A DNA stretch of 64,000 nt. Source: Nemertoderma westbladi. Its lineage: Eukaryota; Xenacoelomorpha; Nemertodermatida; Nemertodermatidae. Below, in pieces: positions 1 to 12,000 of this stretch; the first letter of the stretch is position 1, and each line of letters opens with the position of its first letter. The notes beneath the pieces are model-generated. The model ran no database searches and had not been told where the DNA came from. It was given only the letters and a program-made list of their open reading frames with translations. A program made the position numbers and the translations under genes. The stretch covers positions 36,649 to 100,648 of the forward strand of contig JAUCBJ010001975.1 in NCBI GenBank assembly GCA_032718475.1, given 5' to 3'.

Positions 1-3000
1 GGGTTGAGTTTAGGTTTTTGGTTTTGGTTATGTTTGGGACTGGGTTAGGGTTGAGTTGGAAGGTGAAACAAGGTTTGGGTTGAGTTTAGGTTTTTGGTTT
101 TGGTTATGTTTGGGACTGGGTTATGGTTGAGTTGGAAGGTGAGACTGGGTTTGGGTTGAGTTTAGGTTTTTGGTTTTGGTTATGTTTGGGACTGGGTTAG
201 GGTTGAGTTGGAAGGTGAAACAAGGTTTGGGTTGAGTTTAGGTTTTTGGTTTTGGTTATGTTTGGGACTGGGTTATGGTTGAGTTGGAAGGTGAGACTGG
301 GTTTGGGTTGAGTTGGAAGGTGAAACAAGGTTTGGGTTGAGTTGGAAGGTGAAACAAGGTTTGGGTTGAGTTTAGGTTTTTGGTTTTGGTTATGTTTGGG
401 ACTGGGTTATGGTTGAGTTGGAAGGTGAGACTGGGTTAGGGTTGAGTTGGAAGGTGAAACATGGTTTGGGTTGAGTTTAGGTTTTTGGTTTTGGTTATGT
501 TTGGGACTGGGTTATGGTTGAGTTGGAAGGTGAGACTGTGTTAGGGTTGAGTTGGAAGGTGAAACAAGGTTTGGGTTGAGTTTAGGTTTTTGGTTTTGGT
601 TATGTTTGGAACAGGGTTAGGGTTGAGTTGGAAGGTGAAACAAGGTTTGGGTTGAGTTTAGGTTTTTGGTTTTGGTTATGTTTGGGACTGGGTTAGGGTT
701 GAGTTGGAAGGTGAAACAAGGTTTGGGTTGAGTTTAGGTTTTTTGTTTTGGTTATGTTTGGGACTGGGTTAGGGTTGAGTTGAAAGGTGAAACAAGGTTT
801 GGGTTGAGTTTACGTTTTTGGTTTTAGTTATGTTTGGGACTGGGTTTGGGTTGAGTTGGAAGGTGAAACAAGGATTGGGTTGAGTTTAGGTTTTTGGATT
901 TGGTTATGTTTGGGACTGGGTTAGGGTTGAGTTGAAAGGTGAAACAAGGTTTGGGGAGAGTTTAGGTTTTTGGTTTTGGTTATGTTTGGGACTGGGTTAG
1001 GGTTGAGTTGGAAGGTGAAACAAGGCTTGGGTTGAGTTTAGGTTTTGGGTTTTGGTTATGTTTGGGACTGGGTTATGGTTGAGTTGGAAGGGGAGACTGG
1101 GTTAGGGTTGAGTTGGAAGGTGAAACAAGGTTTGGGTTGAGTTTAGGTTTTTGGTTTTGGTTAAGTTTGGGACTGGGTTATGGTTGAGTTGGAAGGTGAG
1201 ACTGGGTTAGGGTTGAGTTGGAAGGTGAAACAAGGTTTGGGTTGAGTTTAGGTTTTTGGTTTTGGTTATGTTTGGAACAGGGTTAGGGTTGAGTTGGAAG
1301 GTGAAACAAGGTTTGGGTTGAGTTTAGGTTTTTGGTTTTGGTTATGTTTGGGACTGGGTTAGGGTTGAGTTGAAAGGTGAAACAAGGTTTGGGTTGAGTT
1401 TACGTTTTTGGTTTTAGTTATGTTTGGGACTGGGTTTGGGTTGAGTTGGAAGGTGAAACAAGGATTGGGTTGAGTTTAGGTTTTTGGATTTGGTTATGTT
1501 TGGGACTGGGTTAGGGTTGAGTTGGAAGGTGAAACAAGGTTTGGGTTGAGTTTAGGTTTTTGGTTTTGGTTATGTTTGGGACTGGGTTAGGGTTGAGTTG
1601 GAAGGTGAAACAAGGTTTGGGTTGAGTGTAGGTTTTTTGTTTTGGTTATGTTTGGGACTGGGTTAGGGTTGAGTTGAAAGGTGAAACAAGGTTTGGGTTG
1701 AGTTTACGTTTTTGGTTTTAGTTATGTTTGGGACTGGGTTTGGGTTGAGTTGGAAGGTGAAACAAGGATTGGGTTGAGTTTAGGTTTTTGGATTTGGTTA
1801 TGTTTGGGACTGGGTTAGGGTTGAGTTGGAAGGGGAGACTGGGTTAGGGTTGAGTTGGAAGGTGAAACAAGGTTTGGGGAGAGTTTAGGTTTTTGGTTTT
1901 GGTTATGTTTGGGACTGGGTTAGGGTTGAGTTGGAAGGTGAAACAAGGCTTGGGTTGAGTTTAGGTTTTGGGTTTTGGTTATGTTTGGGACTGGGTTAGG
2001 GTTGAGTTGGAAGGTGAAACAAGGTTTGGGATGAGTTTATGTTTTTGGTTTTGGTTATGTTTGGGACTGGGTTAGGGTTGAGTTGGAAGGTGAAACAAGG
2101 TTTGGGTTGAGTTTAGGTTTTTGGTTTTGGTTATGTTTGGGACTGGGTTATGGTTGAGTTGGAAGGGGAGACTGGGTTAGGGTTGAGTTGGAAGGTGAAA
2201 CAAGGTTTGGGTTGAGTTTAGGTTTTTGGTTTTGGTTAAGTTTGGGACTGGGTTATGGTTGAGTTGGAAGGTGAGACTGGGTTAGGGTTGAGTTGGAAGG
2301 TGAAACAAGGTTTGGGTTGAGTTTAGGTTTTTGGTTTTGGTTATGTTTGGGACTGGGTTAGGGTTGAGTTGGAAGGTGAAACAAGGTTTGGGATGAGTTT
2401 AGGTTTTTGGTTTTGGTTATGTTTGGGACTGGGTTAGGGTTGAGTTGGAAGGTGAGACAAGGTTTGGGTTGAGTTTAGGTTTTTGATTTTGGTTATGTTT
2501 GGGACTGGGTTTGGGTTGAGTTGGAAGGTGAAACAAGGTTTGGGTTGAGTTTAGGTTTTTGGTTTTGGTTATGTTTGGGACTGGGTTAGGGTTGAGTTGG
2601 AAGGTGAAACAAGGTTTGGGTTGAGTTTAGGGTTTTGGTTATGTTTGGGACTGGGTTATGGTTGAGTTGGAAGGTGAGACTGGGTTAGGGTTGAGTTGGA
2701 AGGTGAAACAAAGTTAGGATTGAGTGTAGGTTTTTGGTTTTGGTTATGTTTGGGACTGGGTTAGGGTTGAGTTGGAAGGTGAAACAAGGTTTGGGTTGAG
2801 TTTAGCTTTTTGGTTTTGGTTATGTTTGGGACTGGGTTATGGTTGAGTTGGAAGGTGAGACTGGGTTAGGGTTGAGTTGGAAGGTGAACCAAGGTTAGGA
2901 TTGAGTTTAGGTTTTTGGTTTTGGATATGTTTGGGACTGGGTTAGGGTTGAGTTGGAAGGTGAAACAAGGTTTGGGTTGAGTTTAGGTTTTTTGTTTTTG

Positions 3001-6000
3001 GGGGTTTGGTTATGTTTGGGACTGGGTTAGGGTTGAGTTGGAAGGTGAAACAAGGTTTGGGGAGAGTTTACGTTTTTGGTTTTGGTTATGTTTGGGACTG
3101 GGTTAGGGTTGAGTTGGAAGGTGAAACAAGGTTTGGGTTGAGTTTACGTTTTTGGTTTTGGTTATGTTTGGGACTGGGTTAGGGTTGAGTTGGAAGGTGA
3201 AACAAGGTTTGGGGAGAGTTTAGGTTTTTGGTTTTGGTTATGTTTGGGACTGGGTTAGGGTTGAGTTGGAAGGTGAAACAAGGTTTGGGGAGAGTTTAGG
3301 TTTTTGGTTTTGGTTATGTTTGGGACTGGGTTAGGGTTGAGTTGGAAGGTGAAACAAGGTTTGGGTTGAGTTTAGGTTTTTTGTTTTGGTTATGTTTGGG
3401 ACTGGGTTAGGGTTGAGTTGGAAGGTGAAACAAGGTTTGGGGAGAGTTTACGTTTTTGGTTTTGGTTATGTTTGGGACTGGGTTAGGGTTGAGTTGGAAG
3501 GTGAAACTAGGTTTGGGTTGAGTTTACGTTTTTGGTTTTGGTTATGTTTGGGACTGGGTTAGGGTTGAGTTGGAAGGTGAGACTGGGTTTGGGTTGAGTT
3601 GGAAGGTGAAACAAGGATTGGGCTGAGTTTAGGTTTTTGGATTTGGTTATGTTTGGGACTGGGTTAGGGTTGAGTTGAAAGGTGAAACAAGGTTTGGGAT
3701 GAGTTTAGGTTTTTGGTTTTGGTTATGTTTGGGACTGGGTTAGGGTTGAGTTGGAATGTGAAACAAGGTTTGGGGAGAGTTTACGTTTTTGGTTTTGGTT
3801 ATGTTTGGGACTGGGTTAGGGTTGAGTTGGAAGGTGAAACAAGGTTTGGGTTGAGTTTACGTTTTTGGTTATGTTTGGGACTGGGTTAGGGTTGAGTTGG
3901 AAGGTGAAACAAGGTTTGTGATGAGTTTAGGTTTTTGGTTTTGGTTATGTTTGGGACTGGGTTAGGGTTGAGTTGGAAGGTGAAACATGGTTTGTGATGA
4001 GTTTAGGTTTTTGGTTTTGGTTATGTTTGGGACTGGGTTATGGTTGAGTTGGAAGGTGAGACTGGGTTAGGGTTGAGTTGGAATGTGAAACAAGGTTTGG
4101 GTTGAGTTTAGGTTTTTTGTTTTGGTTATGTTTGGGACTGGGTTACGGTTGAGTTGGAATGTGAAACAAGGTTTGGGGAGAGTTTACGTTTTTGGTTTTG
4201 GTTATGTTTGGGACTGGGTTAGGGTTGAGTTGGAAGGTGAAACAAGGTTTGGGTTGAGTTTACGTTTTTGGTTTTGGTTATGTTTGGGACTGGGTTAGGG
4301 TTGAGTTGGAAGGTGAGACTGGGTTTGGGTTGAGTTGGAAGGTGAAACAAGGATTGGGTTGAGTTTAGGTTTTTTGTTTTGGTTATGTTTGGGACTGGGT
4401 TAGGGTTGAGTTGGAATGTGAAACAAGGTTTGGGGAGAGTTTACGTTTTTGGTTTTGGTTATGTTTGGGACTGGGTTATGGTTGAGTTGGAAGGTGAAAC
4501 AAGGTTTGGGTTGAGTTTAGGTTTTTTGTTTTGGTTATGTTTGGGACTGGGTTAGGGTTGAGTTGGAAGGTGAAACAAGGTTTGGGGAGAGTTTACGTTT
4601 TTGGTTTTGGTTATGTTTGGGACTGGGTTAGGGTTGAGTTGGAAGGTGAAACAAGGTTTGGGTTGAGTTTAGGTTTTTTGTTTTGGTTATGTTTGGGACT
4701 GGGTTAGGGTTGAGTTGGAAGGTGAAACAAGGTTTGGGTTGAGTTTACGTTTTTGGTTTTGGTTATGTTTGGGACTGGGTTAGGTTTGAGTTGGAAGGTG
4801 AAACAAGGTTTGGGTTGAGTTTAGGTTTTTTGTTTTGGTTATGTTTGGGACTGGGTTAGGGTTGAGTTGGAAGGTGAAACAAGGTTTGGGGAGAGTTTAC
4901 GTTTTTGGTTTTGGTTATGTTTGGGACTGGGTTAGGGTTGAGTTGGAAGGTGAAACAAGGTTTGGGTTGAGTTTACGTTTTTGGTTTTGGTTATGTTTGG
5001 GACTGGGTTAGGGTTGAGTTGGAAGGTGAAACAAGGTTTGGGTTGAGTTTAGGTTTTTTGTTTTGGTTATGTTTGGGACTGGGTTAGGGTTGAGTTGGAA
5101 GGTGAAACAAGGTTTGGGTTGAGTTTAGGTTTTTTGTTTTGGTTATGTTTGGGACTGGGTTGGGGTTGAGTTGGAAGGTGAAACAAGGTTTGGGGAGAGT
5201 TTACGTTTTTGGTTTTGGTTATGTTTGGGACTGGGTTAGGGTTGAGTTGGAAGGTGAAACAAGGTTTGGGTTGAGTTTACGTTTTTGGTTTTGGTTATGT
5301 TTGGGACTGGGTTAGGGTTGAGTTGGAAGGTGAAACAAGGTTTGGGTTGAGTTTAGGTTTTTTGTTTTGGTTATGTTTGGGACTGGGTTAGGGTTGAGTT
5401 GGAAGGTGAAACAAGGTTTGGGGAGAGTTTACGTTTTTGGTTTTGGTTATGTTTGGGACTGGGTTAGGGTTGAGTTGGAAGGTGAAACAAGGTTTGGGTT
5501 GAGTTTACGTTTTTGGTTTTGGTTATGTTTGGGACTGGGTTAGGGTTGAGTTGGAAGGTGAGACTGGGTTTGGGTTGAGTTGGAAGGTGAAACAAGGATT
5601 GGGCTGAGTTTAGGTTTTTGGATTTGGTTATGTTTGGGACTGGGTTAGGGTTGCGTTGAAAGGTGAAACAAGGTTTGGGATGAGTTTAGGTTTTTGGTTT
5701 TGGTTATGTTTGGGACAGGGTTAGGGTTGAGTTGGAATGTGAAACAAGGTTTGGGGAGAGTTTACGTTTTTGGTTTTGGTTATGTTTGGGACTGGGTTAG
5801 GGTTGAGTTGGAAGGTGAAACAAGGTTTGGGTTGAGTTTACGTTTTTGGTTTTGGTTATGTTTGGGACTGGGTTAGGGTTGGGTTGGAAGGTGAAACAAG
5901 GTTTGTGATGAGTTTAGGTTTTTGGATTTGGTTATGTTTGGGACTGGGTTAGGGTTGAGTTGGAAGGTGAAACAAGGTTTGGGTTGAGTTTAGGTTTTTG

Positions 6001-9000
6001 GTTTTGGTTATGTTTGGGACTGGGTTAGGGTTGAGTTGGAAGGTGAAACAAGGTTTGGGTTGAGTTTAGGTTTTTTGTTTTGGTTATGTTTGGGACTGGG
6101 TTAGGGTTGAGTTGAAAGGTGAAACAAGGTTTGGGTTGAGTTTACGTTTTTGGTTTTAGTTATGTTTGGGACTGGGTTTGGGTTGAGTTGGAAGGTGAAA
6201 CAAGGATTGGGTTGAGTTTAGGTTTATGGATTTGGTTATGTTTGGGACTGGGTTAGGGTTGAGTTGAAAGGTGAAACAAGGTTTGGGGAGAGTTTAGGTT
6301 TTTGGTTTTGGTTATGTTTGGGACTGGGTTAGGGTTGAGTTGGAAGGTGAAACAAGGCTTGGGTTGAGTTTAGGTTTTGGGTTTTGGTTATGTTTGGGAC
6401 TGGGTTATGGTTGAGTTGGAAGGGGAGACTGGGTTAGGGTTGAGTTGGAAGGTGAAACAAGGTTTGGGTTGAGTTTAGGTTTTTGGTTTTGGTTAAGTTT
6501 GGGACTGGGTTATGGTTGAGTTGGAAGGTGAGACTGGGTTAGGGTTGAGTTGGAAGGTGAAACAAGGTTTGGGTTGAGTTTAGGTTTTTGGTTTTGGTTA
6601 TGTTTGGGACTGGGTTAGGGTTGAGTTGGAAGGTGAAACAAGGTTTGGGATGAGTTTAGGTTTTTGGTTTTGGTTATCTTTGGGACTGGGTTAGGGTTGA
6701 GTTGGAAGGTGAGACAAGGTTTGGGTTGAGTTTAGGTTTTTGATTTTGGTTATGTTTGGGACTGGGTTTGGGTTGAGTTGGAAGGTGAAACAAGGTTTGG
6801 GTTGAGTTTAGGTTTTTGGTTTTGGTTATGTTTGGGACTGGGTTAGGGTTGAGTTGGAAGGTGAAACAAGGTTTGGGTTGAGTTTAGGTTTTTGGTTTTG
6901 GTTATGTTTGGGACTGGGTTATGGTTGAGTTGGAAGGTGAGACTGGGTTAGGGTTGAGTTGGAAGGTGAAACAAAGTTAGGATTGAGTGTAGGTTTTTTG
7001 TTTTGGTTATGTTTGGGACTGGGTTAGGGTTGAGTTGGTAGGTGAAACAAGGTTTGGGTTGAGTTTAGGTTTTTGGTTTTGGTTATGTTTGGGACTGGGT
7101 TATGGTTGAGTTGGAAGGTGAGACTGGGTTAGGGTTGAGTTGGAAGGTGAACCAAGGTTAGGATTGAGTTTAGGTTTTTGGTTTTGTATATGTTTGGGAC
7201 TGGGTTAGGGTTGAGTTGGAAGGTGAAACAAGGTTTGGGTTGAGTTTAGGTTTTTTGTTTTGGTTATGTTTGGGACTGGGTTAGGGTTGAGTTGGAAGGT
7301 GAAACAAGGTTTGGGGAGAGTTTACGTTTTTGGTTTTGGTTATGTTTGGGACTGGGTTAGGGTTGAGTTGTAAGGTGAAACAAGGTTTGGGTTGAGTTTA
7401 CGTTTTTGGTTTTGGTTATGTTTGGGACTGGGTTAGGGTTGAGTTGGAAGGTGAAACAAGGTTTGGGTTGAGTTTAGGTTTTTTGTTTTGGTTATGTTTG
7501 GGACTGGGTTAGGGTTGAGTTGGAAGGTGAAACAAGGTTTGGGGAGAGTTTACGTTTTTGGTTTTGGTTATGTTTGGGACTGGGTTAGGGTTGAGTTGGA
7601 AGGTGAAACAAGGTTTGGGTTGAGTTTACGTTTTTGGTTTTGGTTATGTTTGGGACTGGGTTAGGGTTGAGTTGGAAGGTGAGACTGGGTTTGGGTTGAG
7701 TTGGAAGGTGAAACAAGGATTGGGCTGAGTTTAGGTTTTTGGATTTGGTTATGTTTGGGACTGGGTTAGGGTTGAGTTGAAAGGTGAAACAAGGTTTGGG
7801 ATGAGTTTAGGTTTTTGGTTTTGGTTATGTTTGGGACTGGGTTAGGGTTGAGTTGGAATGTGAAACAAGGTTTGGGGAGAGTTTACGTTTTTGGTTTTGG
7901 TTATGTTTGGGACTGGGTTAGGGTTGAGTTGGAAGGTGAAACAAGGTTTGGGTTGAGTTTACGTTTTTGGTTCTGGTTATGTTTGGGACTGGGTTAGGGT
8001 TGAGTTGGAAGGCGAAACAAGGTTTGTGATGAGTTTAGGTTTTTGGTTTTGGTTATGTTTGGGACTGGGTTAGGGTTGAGTTGGAAGGTGAAACATGGTT
8101 TGTGATGAGTTTAGGTTTTTGGTTTTGGTTATGTTTGGGACTGGGTTATGGTTGAGTTGGAAGGTGAGACTGGGTTAGGGTTGAGTTGGAATGTGAAACA
8201 AGGTTTGGGTTGAGTTTAGGTTTTTTGTTTTGGTTATGTTTGGGACTGACTGGGTTAGGGTTGAGTTGGAAGGTGAAACAAGGTTTGGGGAGAGTTTACG
8301 TTTTTGGTTTTCGTTATGTTTGGGACTGGGTTAGGGTTGAGTTGGAAGGTGAAACAAGGTTTGGGTTGAGTTTACGTTTTTGGTTTTGGTTATGTTTGGG
8401 ACTGGGTTAGGGTTGAGTTGGAAGGTGAAACAAGGTTTGGGTTGAGTTTAGGTTTTTTGTTTTGGTTATGTTTGGGACTGGGTTAGGGTTGAGTTGGAAG
8501 GTGAAACAAGGTTTGGGGAGAGTTTACGTTTTTGGTTTTGGTTATGTTTGGGACTGGGTTAGGGTTGAGTTGGAAGGTGAAACAAGGTTTGGGTTGAGTT
8601 TACGTTTTTGGTTTTGGTTATGTTTGGGACTGGGTTAGGGTTGAGTTGGAAGGTGAAACAAGGTTTGGGTTGAGTTTAGGTTTTTTGTTTTGGTTATGTT
8701 TGGGACTGGGTTAGGGTTGAGTTGGAAGGTGAAACAAGGTTTGGGTTGAGTTTAGGTTTTTTGTTTTGGTTATGTTTGGGACTGGGTTAGGGTTGAGTTG
8801 GAAGGTGAAACAAGGTTTGGGGAGAGTTTACGTTTTTGGTTTTGGTTATGTTTGGGACTGGGTTAGGGTTGAGTTGGAAGGTGAAACAAGGTTTGGGTTG
8901 AGTTTACGTTTTTGGTTTTGGTTATGTTTGGGACTGGGTTAGGGTTGAGTTGGAAGGTGAAACAAGGTTTGGGTTGAGTTTAGGTTTTTTGTTTTGGTTA

Positions 9001-12000
9001 TGTTTGGGACTGGGTTAGGGTTGAGTTGGAAGGTGAAACAAGGTTTGGGTTGAGTTTAGGTTTTTTGTTTTGGTTATGTTTGGGACTGGGTTAGGGTTGA
9101 GTTGGAAGGTGAAACAAGGTTTGGGGAGAGTTTACGTTTTTGGTTTTGGTTATGTTTGGGACTGGGTTAGGGTTGAGTTGGAAGGTGAAACAAGGTTTGG
9201 GTTGAGTTTACGTTTTTGGTTTTGGTTATGTTTGGGACTGGGTTAGGGTTGAGTTGGAAGGTGAAACAAGGTTTGGGTTGAGTTTAGGTTTTTTGTTTTG
9301 GTTATGTTTGGGACTGGGTTAGGGTTGAGTTGGAAGGTGAAACAAGGTTTGGGGAGAGTTTACGTTTTTGGTTTTGGTTATGTTTGGGACTGGGTTAGGG
9401 TTGAGTTGGAAGGTGAAACAAGGTTTGGGTTGAGTTTACGTTTTTGGTTTTGGTTATGTTTGGGACTGGGTTAGGGTTGAGTTGGAAGGTGAGACTGGGT
9501 TTGGGTTGAGTTGGAAGGTGAAACAAGGATTGGGCTGAGTTTAGGTTTTTGGATTTGGTTATGTTTGGGACTGGGTTAGGGTTGAGTTGAAAGGTGAAAC
9601 AAGGTTTGGGATGAGTTTAGGTTTTTGGTTTTGGTTATGTTTGGGACAGGGTTAGGGTTGAGTTGGAATGTGAAACAAGGTTTGGGGAGAGTTTACGTTT
9701 TTGGTTTTGGTTATGTTTGGGACAGGGTTAGGGTTGAGTTGGAAGGTGAAACAAGGTTTGGGTTGAGTTTAGGTTTTTGGTTTTGGTTATGTTTGGGACT
9801 GGGTTTGGGTTGAGTTGGAAGGTGAAACAAGGTTTGGGTTGAGTTTACGTTTTTGGTTTTGGTTATGTTTGGGACTGGGTTAGGGTTGAGTTGGAAGGTG
9901 AAACAAGGTTTGGGTTGAGTTTACGTTTTTGGTTTTGGTTATGTTTGGGACTGGGTTATGGTTGAGTTGGAAGGTGAAACAAGGTTTGTGATGAGTTTAG
10001 GTTTTTGGTTTTGGTTATGTTTGGGACTGGGTTAGGGTTGAGTTGGAAGGTGAAACATGGTTTGTGATGAGTTTAGGTTTTTGGTTTTGGTTATGTTTGG
10101 GACTGGGTTATGGTTGAGTTGGAAGGTGAGACTGGGTTAGGGTTGAGTTGGAATGTGAAACAAGGTTTGGGTTGAGTTTAGGTTTTTTGTTTTGGTTATG
10201 TTTGGGACTGGGTTAGGGTTGAGTTGGAAGGTGAAACAAGGTTTGGGTTGAGTTTACGTTTTTGGTTTTGGTTATGTTTGGGACTGGGTTAGGGTTGAGT
10301 TGGAAGGTGAAACAAGGTTTGGGGAGAGTTTACGTTTTTGGTTTTGGTTATGTTTGGGACTGGGTTAGGGTTGAGTTGGAAGGTGAAACAAGGTTTGGGT
10401 TGAGTTTACGTTTTTGGTTTTGGTTATGTTTGGGACTGGGTTAGGGTTGAGTTGGAAGGTGAAACAAGGTTTGGGTTGAGTTTAGGTTTTTTGTTTTGGT
10501 TATGTTTGGGACTGGGTTAGGGTTGAGTTGGAAGGTGAAACAAGGTTTGGGGAGAGTTTACGTTTTTGGTTTTGGTTATGTTTGGGACTGGGTTAGGGTT
10601 GAGTTGGAAGGTGAAACAAGGTTTGGGTTGAGTTTAGGTTTTTTGTTTTGGTTATGTTTGGGACTGGGTTAGGGTTGAGTTGGAAGGTGAAACAAGGTTT
10701 GGGGAGAGTTTACGTTTTTGGTTTTGGTTATGTTTGGGACTGGGTTAGGGTTGAGTTGGAAGGTGAAACAAGGTTTGGGTTGAGTTTACGTTTTTGGTTT
10801 TGGTTATGTTTGGGACTGGGTTAGGGTTGAGTTGGAAGGTGAAACAAGGTTTGGGTTGTGTTTAGGTTTTTTGTTTTGGTTATGTTTGGGACTGGGTTAG
10901 GGTTGAGTTGGAAGGTGAAACAAGGTTTGGGGAGAGTTTACGTTTTTGGTTTTGGTTATGTTTGGGACTGGGTTAGGGTTGAGTTGGAAGGTGAAACAAG
11001 GTTTGGGTTGAGTTTAGGTTTTTTGTTTTGGTTATGTTTGGGACTGGGTTAGGGTTGAGTTGGAAGGTGAAACATGGTTTGTGATGAGTTTAGGTTTTTG
11101 GTTTTGGTTATGTTTGGGACTGGGTTATGGTTGAGTTGGAAGGTGAGACTGGGTTAGGGTTGAGTTGGAATGTGGAACAAGGTTTGGGGAGAGTTTACGT
11201 TTTTGGTTTTGGTTATGTTTGGGACTGGGTTAGGGTTGAGTTGGAATGTGAAACAAGGTATGGGGAGAGTTTAGGTTTTGGGTTTTGGTTATGTTTGGGA
11301 CAGGGTTAGGGTTGAGTTGGAATGTGAAACAAGGTTTGGGTTGAGTTTAGGTTTTTAGTTTTGGTTATGTTTGGGACTGGGTTAGGGTTGAGTTGGAAGG
11401 TGAAACAAGGTTTGGGTTGAGTTTATGTTTTTGGTTTGGTTATGTTTGGGACAGGGTTAGGGTTGAGTTGGAAGGTGAAACAAGGTTTATGATGAGTTTA
11501 GGTTTTTGGTTTTGGTTATGTTTGGGACTGGGTTAGGGTTGAGTTGGAAGGTGAAACAAGGTTTGGGTTGAGTTTACGTTTTTGGTTTTGGTTATGTTTG
11601 GGACTAGGTTAGGGTTGAGTTGGAAGGTGAAGCAAGGTTTGTGATGAGTTTAGGTTTTTGGTTTTGGTTATGTTTGGGACTGGGTTAGGGTTGAGTTGGA
11701 AGGTGAAACAAGGTTTGTGATGAGTTTAGGTTTTTGGATTTGGTTATGTTTGGGACTGGGTTAGGGTTGAGTTGGAAGGTGAGACTGTGTTTGGGTTGAG
11801 TTGGAAGGTGAAACAAGGTTTGGGATGAGTTTTGGTTTTGGTTATGTTTGGGACTGGGTTAGGGTTGAGTTGGAAAGTGAAACAAGGTTTGGGTTGAGTT
11901 TACGTTTTTGGTTTTGGTGGTGTTTGGGACTGGGTTAGGGTTGAGTTGGAAGGTGAAACAAGGTTTGGGTTGAGTTTAGGTTTTTGGATTTGGTTTTGTT